Source of the DNA: Amyelois transitella
Lineage: Eukaryota > Arthropoda > Insecta > Lepidoptera > Pyralidae
NCBI RefSeq assembly: GCF_032362555.1
Contig: NC_083522.1
Location: 2,582,001 to 2,646,000 of the forward strand
Length of the DNA stretch: 64,000 bases
Reading direction: 5' to 3'
A program made the position numbers and the translations under genes. This document shows positions 21,401 through 32,565 of this stretch, one piece after another; the stretch's first letter is position 1; the number at the start of each line of letters is the position of its first letter. The notes under the pieces are model-generated. The model searched no databases and was not told the origin of the DNA. It saw only the letters and a program-made list of their open reading frames with translations.

Positions 21401-24400
21401 TGCTTGTTATTAGGATACAAACATATCTACCTATACTAAACTATACATACATAACATATTAAAACCAAAGTCAAACATACGTATTATTAATCACGTCTAT
21501 ATCCATTGCGGGGTAGACAACCAACAGTCTTAAAAAAAATTAAATACCACGTGCAGCTGTATGGATGGCTTAGTAATGAAATTATTAGCATTTTCCTTAG
21601 TGTTTAGATGACTGTTGACTCTGTCTATCCCGCAAGGAATATAGACGTGATTATATGTTATGTTGGTATTTTCAGTCCCTATAACGATATCCATGTATAA
21701 CATGACTTATGTGGTCCTATTCTATGTTAGTGCCAGGAACCAGACAGTAAGTACCCATTTAATCCAAATTACTAATTCAGATTCTGTCTCAACTATTTTA
21801 TAAGGGTTTAAAAAACTAACCACTCAGAAAGCGACAGTGTCCCACTCTCCCCTGGGGGAGCGAACGATCATCGAGGGCTGATGGTCAGCGACCACCGCCC
21901 GCCTCACGCTCAGGACACCGCGCCACGTCTCCTCATCGTGGTTAGTGAGGCCCCGCGTATTGCGAGCGTCTATGCGAAGAGCTTACTATAGAAATGATCC
22001 TATGAAGTAAGGTCTTGCCGGTGAACGATCACGCCGGGGTGGTCATTCTGAGCGAAAAAATCAGTATAGCGCGGACTAGAATCCGAGTAAACAGAACAGC
22101 GCCATCTATTGCTTGAGCGCGGAATCATTCATAGATGACGTCACACAGGTATTTCAGCACGCGTAACCACGTAAACATGGTGAATTACTTAACATAACAC
22201 TACATAAAATAAATATCGTACCATAATAATAATTGTGATTTGGTAAAAAAGTCATATTAACTGATTGTCGTATTATTTGTATATCACTAACTAACGTAAC
22301 CTTTTTATGAGTCGAAAATTATGCCAATATATATTATTTATATACATTATATATTATTACAATATATGTAAAGTTTATGTGAAAATAATTTTATTTTTAC
22401 TTGTTGTCAACACTTCTACACTAATATTATAAAGAGGAAAACTTTGTTTGGTTGTAATGAATAGGCTCAAAAACTACTGGACCGATTTTAAAAATTCTTT
22501 CACCATTTGAAAGCTACATTATCCACGAGTAACATAGACTATATTTTATTTTGGAAAAAATAGGGTTCCGTAAAATATTTGGATTTTTCGGACACAAACT
22601 GAAAAAAATCAACCAAAAAGTTACTTATTTTGCGTACGCTGCCTAAACTACAAAAGATAGAACCATAAAATGTTTTAATTAATTGTAGATCTTATAAATA
22701 TCTACAAAAAAGTCCGCGGCACACTATACCTATCTATGTCGAGTGAGGCACAACAACCACATTTTTATTTAAAAATCTTGAATTTTTTTTGGTCTACATT
22801 TAAACGCGTTTTTTTTACTCATGCTATTAATCCTTATCAAAATAAATAATTTCATCAATAAGTACAGTTTATGTAGATAATATTTGGTCTTTGAATGATT
22901 AAAATTGGACGTTTGGTTTTGATGTTGTGGTGAAATTTAAAGAGAAGCTCTATAATAATGTTATATAATTTATTTCAGAAAGTTATTTTTAAACGATGGC
23001 TTTTGTGATTTAACTGGCGGTACGAGATTCTTTTTTTTACCTTGAGTATTTAATTGCAGAATATAAATAATAGGTCACTTACACATATACGCCAAAAATT
23101 TTTTTTTGTAAAAGATAAAAGACACCAAGTTAATTTGTAGTAATTACTAAACAAGAAGACAAACAGATAGTCAGTCAATACATACAGTTTGATGCCTTCA
23201 ACCAATAAGGACGCCCACGGCTGATGCATGGATAGGCAGCGACCGGAGTCACTCATCTCCAGGAGTTCCCCGTCCTGTACTCGCGGGTGGATCCCTGTAT
23301 CGGCTTTTACGGCTGATGAGTATGCTCGGCTTTCTATAGTCGGCTCGAACTGGAATCAATAATGTAACGTTATTTTATAGAATGTAAAGAAGTCCTTAAA
23401 AAATGATAGCTTTTATATTGCACTGGTAGTGAAGAAAAAATGAATACCAGCTGCGTCTGTTTCCGTGCATATTATACAAATCAATCAAGGGAAATAAAAT
23501 AACTTTTGATTATATTATAAAGACACCCAATATGTGACTTTAACCCTGTCTACCCCGTAAGGACTCAACATATAAACATAAAACGTCTTTATCCTTTACG
23601 GGGTAGATACAGCCAACAGTCTCAAAAGACTACTAGGCCCAGTTCAGCTAAATGGCTGAATGATGTAATTGAGATTCAAATAGCCATAGGTTGCTAAGCC
23701 ATTGCCTAAAAGAATACCAAATTTAAATGTCTTCCCTTTGATAATTTTATTTCAATCTGCATGGAAAAAGAAGCAGCTGGAAGTACGGGGTCGAACAGTG
23801 AATTTAGCGCAGTATGTACCTGTAGCAAGGGGGCATTGACCCCCGGCGCCACGTCGCGGTCGGGCGCGGCCGCGAACAGCTGATGCGGCGCACGCGGCCC
23901 GCTGCGCCCCGCGGCGGACGATCCGCGCAGCTGATCGTGGTCCACTTCGTAATCGATTGTCGTGTCTTCTACGATTTGACGACCTGCAATCACATCAATA
24001 AATATGATATACATAATTATATGGAACAAGTAAAAAAAAAACTATGGATAGAACTCTGACAGTGCCGGCAGAAGTAAAAAAAAATATGAAGCAGAACCTT
24101 TGTAATTTTGTTTCTTACAAATACAAATACAAATACTTTATTTGCCATAAATGCGGTACAATTAAAGGTGTTACAAAGCATATACATGTCGCGCATTTAA
24201 CCAGTCATGGCATGCAAAAATACAGAAAATTTAAATTAAATGAAAATTAAAATTGAAATGAAAATTAAATTAAAATAATGTCATATTAAATGTTCTTGTC
24301 AGAATTTATTTTTTATCGAAATATTCGTCAACAGTATAAAACGATTTTTCGATAAGCCACCGTTTTAATTTAGTTTTAAAGGCATTCAAAGATAGCGACT

Positions 24401-27400
24401 TTATATCCTCATTGAGGCCGTTGTATATTTTGACAGCCATTTGATAGCTATTTCTGCTTTTTACTTTTGTGGTTGAGATGAGTAGATTTAGTCTATTAGG
24501 ATGTCTACAGCTATATTTGCTAGTGTCATTTCGTTTTTTAAAAAAGTTAGGGTTATTTTTGACAAATACACATAATTCGAATATATATAGGCATGGAACA
24601 GTCAATATTTTTAATTCTTTAAATAGAGGTTTGCATGATGTCAGAGGGTCTACGTTGCATATTGCTCTGATACACGCTTTTTGAGCTATAAGAGCACGTT
24701 CCATATCACAGGAATTTCCCCATATAAGAATGCCATATCGAAGAACGGATCCCACATAACCATGATATGCTTGTATGTATGTATGTCTTGTGATTATCAG
24801 TCTCGATGTTTTCTGTGTACATAAATTAGTTAATAAAAAAAAACTGACAACCATATGACATTCATATTTTTCGATGCTGCCACCAGAATAGTTTAGTGCG
24901 ATTTTTAAACACGAATTTGTATATGATGTAATCAACGCCACCTAGCGGTAACGCGATGGCACTAATACAATTCCATCTAAACTAATGCCATTGAAACTAT
25001 ATCCACATACCGGCAAAATCAAAAGTCATCTTCTTCTGAAGCCTTGAAGCGTGCTTCTTCTCGTGCAGCTCCTGCTGGTACTGCTGGAGTTTCTGCCTCT
25101 CTGTAGAGTTCAACCACACACTGTTCGTGTTGAAATAGTCGCTATCGTCGTCGGTCACGTGGGTACGACGCTCGCTGAAACGATTAAGCATTTTTAACAA
25201 ACCTATAACATTCCCAAATGTTCGTTTGTTGGTATCAAAGAATTGTTAGTAAGTATTCAAAAATGTTTTCTTTTTTTAGATAACAAACACCCTTTGGACT
25301 CGTTCTTGACTTGACATTTCATCTTTTAGCTGTAAAATTGTTAACTACGCTTCGGCTCATAGAAGATTCAATTTTAATGGTAGATTTACATTTGTTTTTT
25401 AATCCTTTCCCGGAAAGAAAGTTCGTTTTTACCTTGTCAAATTTTAACCCGATCTCTATGCAATATTGCATACATAAACTATCAAATTGCAAAAGATTAA
25501 TTTCACAAAATTTTGATTAACACGATATGGTCTTACATCTTACCTGGTCCTGTCGTACTCCAAAAGCCTATTCCTGTGTGATAAAGCAGCCTCCCAGCCC
25601 TCGGGCCGACTCTTCTCTAACAGGGACTCCATCAGTTTAGCGCCTGCCTTCGTTTTAGAGTTCAACTCCTTTCGCTCCTCGGGTGTACAAACCTGAAATT
25701 ATACTAATAAATAACAGAATCATACATAAAGTATGTAAAGTGGGAGGGACCAGACGAACATACCTTGATCAAATCAAGGACGTCCTTGCGGAAGGTCAGG
25801 TCAAGTGTACACTAGGCTTGCTTGAAGACAGTTATAAATGTGAATAGAGCAAAAGAAGTGTGCAGGGGTAGTGACAACTGGAAATATGTGCGCTCTAACT
25901 ACCCCTCCGGAAATTCCCAGTCTTATGTATGTATCAGTATCACTATCACTATATTTTATAAAGTTACCATTTTCTATCTTTATGTACCTATGCCCTTACC
26001 TCATAAAGGTGTGGACATATTTTATTCCTAGTTAAAATATTTGATAGATGGTTTTCTAACGAAAGTTTATCTATAAATGCTACCCGTGCAAAGCCGGGGT
26101 GGTCCTTGTCAGCTGTCGCTAGAGACTGTCGCATAAATGTTTCCAGTTTCTCACTGTTTCTCAATGGGCAATACAGACCGTAATAGCAAAAACAAACCAG
26201 TTACAACATATATACAATATATATCTTATGACGTCGTTTTCCTTACAGGGTAGACAAAGCCAACCGCTAAATCAAATATGATAAATAAATTGGTGTTATT
26301 ACCAGATTTCCGCAGAACAGACAAGGCCCGGAGCCCTCTTGCTTGCAGACAACCCTGCCGCACTGAAGGCAGTTGTTGATCAGCTCGTGCTTTGACGCTT
26401 GGCAGTCGCACCGGTGGCGACCTATAATTCATTATACATTACAGTTACTATGGAGATGTAACAAACATACTTACATTTATAATATTAGTTGGGATATTTT
26501 GTCTCATGAAGTGTGCATTCGTCCAAGATTTAGATTTAAGAGATCTTTGTAAATTGATGTCTGGTGAAAATGCTGCAGGGTTGTTTGTTCCGCCGCTTCT
26601 TCTACACATGCGCTTTAGAAGTGGTAGTAGTTATAATTAGATTTAAGTGATGTGACATCAATAAGTAAAACCTAGTATCCAATTTTTTAAATAAAACTAT
26701 TCTATTCTAGACATGTGAACTTTGGTTCGAAAAGCAAGCATATTTAGAGATGGTTTTGGCTTAAGATCAGTTGACTGTAGAGTTGTTACTGTTAAGACTG
26801 CCATTTAATTTTTTTTTAATAAATAATTTTTAATGTCCACCATTTGAAAATTAGTTGGCTTGCATCCTGTCTGTTAGACATATAAGCCAACATGACCTTT
26901 TAATCTTTTCAAGACTGTTGGCTCTCTCTACCTCGCAAAAGATATAGACGTGATTATATAAGTGCTTTACTAAAATAATACTAACTTACTAACCTTTCAA
27001 CAAAATGACTTGAGCGTTTTTCCCTTCCTGTGAGTAAAGGTTGACATACTTGGTCTTTTTCTTGGACTTGGTGTCAGCATCAATGGGAGGACAAGCTTCC
27101 ACTGGACTCACCACATCTTGCTGTTTACCTTTCTTCTTCTTTTGCTGTTTTGTAGTGCCTTAAATACATTATCAAAACACCTATGTCAATTGATAAAAAA
27201 AAACCTATCAGTGTGGCAAGCTAAAGTAAGAAGTATATATACTAAAATAATAAAGTTATAATTTTTTTATAAAAATAAGATTATCCTAGTTCTTAACAAA
27301 AAATACTGTAAACAAGAAAAATACAATAATTTTGCGCGGGGCTACGCTGACCTGGGGCTACTACCATGGGAATTTCCCAAAAAAAGTAGCATTTGTTATT

Positions 27401-27925
27401 CCTAAATGTCTATTTTAACTGTGTAACAAATTTTATCATAATCAGTACAGTAGTTATTGGGTATATGTATTTGTTCTGAACATGCAAATATTTTATCTTT
27501 ATTATTAATGTGGATTGTAAGTTTCTGATCCAGATTGGAGGATACACCCTCGAGACATATATGTTGCTAAAAAGTTGGATCAATACATCAATCATAAGCC
27601 CATACCTCCACCTTTTCCAGGAAACTTTCTTTTGGCCAGCTCCAAAAAGAAAGTTTTATGATGAGGATTATCAAAGTCCAGTAATGTTTTCATATACTCT
27701 TTCAAGTCATTCTCGTTTTCTATAGACAGAATATATCTGAAATCAAAACAAGTAACATAATTATTTCCCTCTACAATTATTATAATATATTTATACTAGA
27801 GCTCTTATAAAAATTTTGAACGTGTATTCTTAATCAAACAGAGATTAAAATACTTACTCTATCATATCATCCGGCACTTGAAAATCAAATATCTTCGATA
27901 ATCCTTCAGTTAACCACTGGTCCAT
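18440..27925 (-). CDS. TRIP4: Activating signal cointegrator 1 (TRIP4/ASC-1), complete, 12 exons
   Basis: Exons in transcript order are 27925-27858, 27736-27606, 27158-26994, 26421-26303, 25692-25544, 25174-25011, 23983-23820, 23349-23186, 21297-21176, 20447-20351, 19929-19832 and 18528-18440. All have GT-AG borders and consistent phases, totalling 1,530 nt (509 residues). Residues 122-161 form the C2HC5 zinc finger (C126, C128, H133, C139, C142, C147, C155, C158) with the family word GSGPCLFCG. The ASCH domain (about 357-480) carries CLSMHQPWASLLVEGIK, GRTWYTSHRGRLWIAATAK and the ESDSPYVFIC block. In animals ASC-1 is a nuclear transcription coactivator and part of the ASCC complex, which handles alkylation damage and stalled ribosomes. 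The human protein is about 580 residues; this one is shorter. Residues 95-115 are lysine-rich, and residues about 270-318 are a poorly conserved GC-rich linker (exon 7). It is head to head with NDUFS5. Confidence 0.93.
18850..19640. repeat. RTE/SINE-like repeat remnants, tail to tail, with GC-rich insert
   Basis: In the last TRIP4 intron. Two opposed repeat ends meet near 19560-19640 (gttgcgcgggtcagctagt, then tactagcgacccgccccggc). The text between contains phrases recurring in other dispersed repeats here (aaaactacgcaacggatttt, tccgcgatgacatat). The block at 19285-19375 is sharply GC-rich and is described separately. Confidence 0.5.
19290..19370 (+). promoter_or_regulatory. GC-rich, TATA-containing promoter-like block
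   Basis: Inside an AT-rich TRIP4 intron, a compact GC-rich stretch (gggccggccgcggcggcggg) is followed by ctataaatagcgcg and then ggcggcagcggctccc. The arrangement looks like a focused promoter on the plus strand, antisense to TRIP4. No exon downstream could be identified, so activity is unproven; it may be a captured promoter fragment or part of a transposon. Confidence 0.3.
19963..20219 (-). repeat. Family A dispersed repeat, full length
   Basis: A complete reverse copy from gccgtgtggttcccggcacc to ggatatagacgtg. It lies in TRIP4 intron 10, only 34 bases upstream (in transcript sense) of exon 11. Confidence 0.85.
20253..20322 (+). repeat. Family A fragment
   Basis: A forward partial copy (atcacgtctgtatatgcctt, gacagagccaacagacttg) opposed to the full copy at 19963-20219. 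It lies about 30 bases downstream, in transcript sense, of TRIP4 exon 10. Confidence 0.65.
20560..20632 (-). repeat. Family A fragment
   Basis: A reverse partial copy (cagccttttcaagactgttg, cgcaagggatatagacgtga) in TRIP4 intron 9. Confidence 0.65.
21491..21750. repeat. Family A composite: forward, reverse and tail fragments
   Basis: Three pieces lie end to end. The first is a forward start (21491-21565, cacgtctatatccattgcgg). The second is a reverse start (about 21606-21660, gactgttgactctgtctatc). The third is a forward tail (about 21675-21748, acgatatccatgtataac to gtgccaggaaccag). This is best explained by insertion into, or inversion within, an older copy. Confidence 0.6.
21815..22140. 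repeat. GC-rich island of unknown repeat in TRIP4 intron
   Basis: A GC-rich stretch (tcccctgggggagcgaacga, ccgcccgcctcacgctcagg) whose composition differs from the surrounding intron. It has no open frame I can extend and no match to other copies in this window. It is probably a fragment of a coding transposon, but this is only a guess. Confidence 0.3.
22410..22870 (+). repeat. RTE-like non-autonomous repeat
   Basis: It starts cactaatattataaagagg and continues with caaaaactactggaccgatt, a wording typical of short RTE-derived elements in Lepidoptera. Related starts are seen at about 36348 and 50096 in this window. It lies in TRIP4 intron 8. Confidence 0.5.
23576..23735 (+). repeat. Family A dispersed repeat, 3'-truncated
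   Basis: A forward copy from aacgtctttatcctttacgg to ttgctaagccattgcctaaa. It lacks the gaaagagatggagtgg and gccgggaaccac part and ends about 85 bases before TRIP4 exon 7. Confidence 0.75.
24115..24941 (-). pseudogene. 5'-truncated LINE (non-LTR retrotransposon) reverse-transcriptase remnant
   Basis: A 211-codon open frame (24941-24306) resembles the C-terminal end of Jockey/CR1-type polyproteins: LRYGILIWGNS, QKACIRAICNVD, CKPLFKELKILTVPCLYIFE and VKNNPNFF are the family-style blocks after the polymerase motifs. The catalytic YADD region and the endonuclease are absent, so it cannot move by itself. Past the stop, the minus strand ends in repeated TTTGTA units at about 24115-24140, like the microsatellite 3' ends of CR1/Jockey-like elements. 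It sits in TRIP4 intron 6 in the same orientation as the gene. The intact frame suggests a fairly recent insertion. Confidence 0.8.
25830..25935 (+). repeat. Dispersed repeat fragment (LINE-tail type)
   Basis: The block reads gcaaaagaagtgtgcagggg then ctaactacccctccgg. Related wording recurs at about 31265-31320 and 49115-49200, so this is a multi-copy repeat. It lies in TRIP4 intron 4. Confidence 0.5.
26893..26960 (-). repeat. Family A fragment
   Basis: A reverse partial copy (cttttcaagactgttggctc, gatatagacgtgattatata), ending about 35 bases from TRIP4 exon 3. Confidence 0.65.
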
Positions 27926-28608
27926 TTTTCTTATACTATTAAAATAAAATACAGAAATATTAAAATGCAAAAATTTCACAACTTGCGAAAGTAATTCATC
28001 ATCTAAGAAATTGTACTTCATTCATCTGACAGGTAAACTTACCTATACCTACTTCATTTGACAGTTGATGAAACAGATGTTGTCTTGTCATTATCTACAA
28101 TTGATTTATAGGTAGGTAGGTACCCACGTTGGACCGGTTGGCTCTACAAAATGACAGCTAGTTTTTGACACCATATGAAGCGCCCTAGATATAAAATAGT
28201 ACACACATAAATTATTATAGGCGCTGAAATTCAATTTTTACTTTTACAAGACGTATTCTACTTTTCCACGGACTTATTTTCTTTGCATATTTTGTTGACG
28301 AACGTAATGTCAAAGTCGCTATTTGACAGACAGACTCACTCTCTGACAGCCATCATTCTGACAATGAAAAATCTAATGAAATCGACAATCCTAGAAGAAA
28401 AGAAAATTAATTAATTCATCTTTTTAAAAATATATTAACAGTTTTAAACAGGTAAAGAGTAATCCGATTAAATAGTTTCAATTTACATAGGTCACTTCAC
28501 ATTTAGGACATAGCCTAATCGGAGTTATTTTTGTCTTTTGTTTTGTTTACGTAATTTTATAACCTTATATTTTTTCTAATATTTACAAAACTGATATTTC
28601 AGGTCATC
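27926..28608. promoter_or_regulatory. Head-to-head region between TRIP4 and NDUFS5
   Basis: The two start codons are 683 bases apart on opposite strands, so promoters of both genes must lie here. No TATA box is placed well for either gene. A cluster of gacagac/ctgacag words occurs at 28325-28370. A 5' UTR intron of NDUFS5 is likely: ttttaaacag|gtaaag ends a leader exon at 28451, and gatatttcag precedes 28603, six bases before the ATG. Confidence 0.55.
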
Positions 28609-29112
28609 ATGTCTCTTTCTCCATTCTTCCGTAGTCCTTTCACCGACCTTACGGGTGGCTTGATCTCCCATCAACTAATGGATCGTTGCATGAAAGAAGA
28701 AAGCCGATATATGGAATGTCTGGAAGCCTATGGCTTAGATCGCGGAGTCAAAAAGTGTGAGCACCTATTCAGCGATTTCCATGAATGTCAGACTTTGACA
28801 AAGCAGTTCAAGAGATTTGTGGTAATGTATAATACTCATCAGATAATCAAGAAATATCCTGAAAGTAGATAATGTTTCTAAATACCCAAGATTAAAATTG
28901 GCTTTAAATACCAATAAGTATGTTGATAGATAAGTCTGTTAACTTTCATTCGAGCACAGATGAATTTGGTATTACTAATAGTCTATACTGAACTCAATAA
29001 CCTTATTTCGTCCTTGTTTCAGGCTATGCGAAATGAGCGAGACAGGCAGATAGCTGAGGGCAAGCTGAAGGGTGACCAGCAATATGTCACACCCAGGGTG
29101 GACAGTTACTAA
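28609..29112 (+). CDS. NDUFS5: NADH dehydrogenase iron-sulfur protein 5 (complex I 15 kDa subunit)
   Basis: Two coding exons, 28609-28821 and 29023-29112, are joined in phase 0, giving 100 residues. The protein starts MSLSPFFRSPFTDLTGG and ends PRVDSY, as in insect NDUFS5 (ND-15). It has a twin CX9C motif (C27/C37 and C50/C60), the coiled-coil-helix fold that is oxidised by the Mia40 pathway in the mitochondrial intermembrane space. NDUFS5 is an accessory subunit on the intermembrane-space side of complex I and has no iron-sulfur cluster despite its name. The donor was set at gtg|gtaatg, because it gives KRFVAMRNER without a gap against the fly family pattern. A leader exon ending at 28451 is likely. 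A paralog follows 748 bases downstream. Confidence 0.93.
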
Positions 29113-29860
29113 ACAGCTGTAGTTAATGTAAACAAAAAATAGTTGTTTTAAGTGAATATAATTTAATATAATCAAATCTTTTTTATTTTCACTGAAAAAT
29201 CTTTTCAAATTAATCAGTAAAAGTGAATGACATTAATTTATCAAGAAGTTTAACAGGACAGACCCTAATGTAAATATCCCAGCCACTGTGCTGCTTTACA
29301 ATATTTTGTTTTTAAAATTACTCCTGTGCCATTATTTTAAAATGGAATACAAAGTAGTTCTTCTATACATAATAACTATAATATAATAATGTAATTGTTT
29401 CTTATGTTTATCATTTCCGATGTTTTCTGCGTACTACATTGCTAAGTAAAAAAAAAAAAATTATAAAAAATTATTTATAGAGAATACTTACTTGTACCAA
29501 AAAAGATATAGAGAATAATTGAAATATATCTAGAGGTACTTTAATTGTTTCCTACGATTAGTGTACTAAGAGGGGTTATCAAAATTAACGGTATGACAAA
29601 TTTATACGACCAGGTCGTAAAATTTGTAGTAATAGGTCAAAAAACGGAATCTTCGCGCGTTTTTCACGATATGCACATACATAATATACCTACTTAATTT
29701 TTTTTTTTGTTTGTTATGTCTTTATACCTACCTAACTATTGAACTCTGACGAGAGAAAATTAAAAAAAATCATAGTGTTTTAGAGCGATACATAATGACG
29801 TTTACGCCTTGTCACTTAGAAAAAATATAAAGGAACTAATACTAATTTATTGATTTCTTA
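29113..29860. other. Spacer between the two NDUFS5 genes
   Basis: AT-rich, with poly-A and poly-T runs. The first gene's 3' end lies here, but no clear AATAAA was placed. An aatataaagg word at about 29826, ~35 bases before the second ATG, is a weak TATA candidate. Confidence 0.4.
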
Positions 29861-30684
29861 ATGGCTCAAACAATCTCGCCTTTTATACGGTCGCCGTTCA
29901 CGGATATCACCGGTGGCCTGGTGTCCCATCAACTTCTAGATCGCTGCGCGAAACAAGAGATGGCTTTCATGGACTGCCTCGAGGCTTACGGCCTGGACCG
30001 CGGTCTGAAGAAGTGCCAGGCCCTATTCGAGGATTTCCATGAGTGCCAAACTTACTGCAAGCAGTTGAAGCGTTTCACAGTTAGTACGCTTTTATCCGGT
30101 TGGCAGATGACTGAAGACATTTCGCTTCGTTTTACGTCTTGCTACTTTTGCTTTCTTATCGAGGGGGAATGGTCAAATACGGGTTTTACTCCTAGATTTA
30201 AGAAATCGGAATATAAGAAGACTTGGAAGTTTTATCGCAACTGATGTTATTTTGCTCCATCGGTAACCCAAGTTTTTGAAACTGAAATGCAGCACAGAAA
30301 CTACATTTTGCCATATCTATTCTTTTATTTTTTCGCCGATGTAAAGCAAGCTCGTCGGTTTAGAGGACTCTTGACTTGACTTTTCTTCAGAACGTTAAAG
30401 AAACCCCGGGCTCCTCTCACGAGAGGTCGCAACCAGAACAAACGCCAGAAGAATCGTTTCCCCTCCGGCAAAGAGGCATGATGTTTTGTGTTGGTACCAT
30501 TCTTCTCTCGTTGTTCTTGGCTGCTTTTTCTTGTGGAAGGACCCTGAGGTCCGCCTTTTACCCAACTAATGATAATTGTACGTTTGTCTGTCAGGCCATG
30601 CGTCGGGAACGCGACCGTCAGATCGCCTGCGGCAAGCTGTGCAATGATAACAAGTATGTGTCACCGAGAATCGACAGTTACTAG
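29861..30684 (+). CDS. NDUFS5 paralog with extra cysteines (tandem duplicate)
   Basis: Two exons, 29861-30079 and 30595-30684, join in phase 0 to give 102 residues. The intron is at the same codon position as in the upstream NDUFS5, so this is a DNA-level tandem copy, not a retrocopy. The twin CX9C pairs are kept (C29/C39 and C52/C62). SPFIRSPFTDITGGLVSHQL and the C-terminal VSPRIDSY match its neighbour. Three cysteines are new: C66, C85 and C89. The donor (aca|gttagt) is weaker than in the parent. Without splicing, the first frame runs to a stop at 30242-30244 (127 residues). The exon 2 frame is also open upstream to about 30376. Its codons are visibly more GC-rich than the parent's. It is probably an expressed, diverged copy, perhaps tissue-restricted; that part is inference. 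Confidence 0.8.
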
Positions 30685-32300
30685 ATTTGATGTTATGAAT
30701 TTAATATACAGAGATAGTTTCTAGATTCAGACGTCTTTTTCATTGTCTGCTAGCTTTTGCCCGCGACTTCGCAAATATAAAGAGGTACCTACTGAACATG
30801 AAAAAGGCAAAAGAACATGAAATCGGCCCACCCCAATGTTTATTCCAGATAATAGGAAGCCTGTTTTTTTTTTTAAATCATATGAGTAGTAGGAGTACAT
30901 TGCTTAGGCTCCAGGCTTGATGATGTTATTTTTATACACAAGCGGAACCACGGGTGAAACTAGTAAACACGACACAAAAACTTGCAAAGAGTAGCGTATT
31001 AATAAATGTCAATAAAAAACTATATCAAACGTTAAGTAATACAGTTCAATAACTCTAGACGACCTTCATGGTGCAGCGGTCAATAGCTAGGTTACCTACA
31101 TGTTCCGGGTTTGACCAGTTACATTCTCATGTGCGCATTAGATATAAAAATAAAGAAATAATATACAAAGAGAGTGTGAACGGAAACGTTGGAAGGGGAA
31201 CGAATAGAGTAACGTACGATATGTCAATCAATCATTAGACCAACTGGCGACCATGCATGGTGAGGGTAATGAATGAACAAATGTGGATGAAGCGAAAGAA
31301 GTATGTAGGGATCTCAGAAAAAGAAGTTATTTACGTTATTAGGTAAACTAGTTAGGCTAAGCTCAAAGTAAGTTTAAGCCTTGGGTGTTATTTATTGGGA
31401 TACTGACTCAACGGTACTATATTTTCCCAAGTCAATCAGAAAATGTTAATTTTCCATCGTGATTTCAGAATTAATGAAATTTGTTCGATATTGTGGTCGT
31501 GGTCAAAGGTTACGGCCATGACCACAATCTTGGATTAAAGCTCTTCAATCTCTCTAAAACTCTCAGATTTAAACTTATTGTCTTGTTAATGTATGAGAAT
31601 CTACAACCTGAATGTGCAGGTTTTATCACGATGTTTTCCCTCATTGTTTAAACGTTGGATAGCAGATCAAACTGAAGTAACTACTTACAAAATACAGAAA
31701 AGTTGAGTGTCAAGGACCGTGATACTAACCCTTCCCGTTTTCATGTCATGACTTCCTTGCCCGCGAAATGATTTGATCCTGTTATAGTCGTCACGTCTCT
31801 ATACCTTACGATGTAGACTGAACTGATAGTTTCAAAAATACTTGAAAAGCCACTTTTTTATAGTCCACTTAATATAGAGTCCTCAAAAGTCACATGAAAG
31901 TCATTTCGAAGTTACATTCATTAATTAAATAGTTTTGCAGCCTTGACGTCAACCCTCCTTGGGAAAGCTTTTGTGTTAAATGTTAAAATTTACATATGGA
32001 CGTCCAATAACCCCAGACGGACCAGACAGACAGACAGATGGAAGTCGTGCCATCTCCAAGGGGTCACCTTGTCCACGTCCCATTTTTATGCAATTTTATA
32101 AATTCGCCAGGGTCAATTAGTTTAGCGAACTTATAGAGCGCGAAAGGTTAAAATTTTGACATTGGCTGAATGTCGATAAATCTTGGCGACCAGACGCTAG
32201 TAATGGGTTTATTTAAACATCAATATACCTGAGAGAGCGTCGGTGGTCGAAGCAGTAAGGTTAAAATGCGTGTGGCGCAAAAAGGCTTATATTCATTAGT
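30685..32300. other. Intergenic DNA with repeat fragments
   Basis: No gene seen. Near 30750 there is a short RTE-like tail (gctagcttttgcccgcgac). At 31255-31325 there is a fragment shared with 25830 and 49115. At 31590-31660 there is a Family B end (cacgatgttttccctca). At 31785-31855 there is a decayed Family A start (tcacgtctctatacc). Confidence 0.45.
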
Positions 32301-32565
32301 TTAAATACTAACTGATGCTCTTACGGTGAGGGAAAACATCGTAAGGAAACCTGTACATTCAGACAACTGGATGTGTAACTATGATCGTTCCAATGCGGGT
32401 TTGGTTCCCCTGCAAAGATTGCGGTGGTCAGACGGGAGACGCTTCGTGTAAAAAACCATCCATCATTCCAAGATCCATGGCCAAAGGCATACCCTGGGCT
32501 CCTCTCCAGAGTGGTGAGGATGCACCTGGACTAAAGCCAGGAGAAAGATTGCGTTACTTATTGAT
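32300..32565 (-). repeat. Family B repeat, good copy
   Basis: A reverse copy with ctcttacggtgagggaaaac, acattcagacaactggatgt, ttcccctgcaaagattgcgg, gacgggagacgcttcgtg and ctcctctccagagtggtgag, in the opposite order to the long copy at 2700-3245. A short open frame over it is not a gene. Confidence 0.7.
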
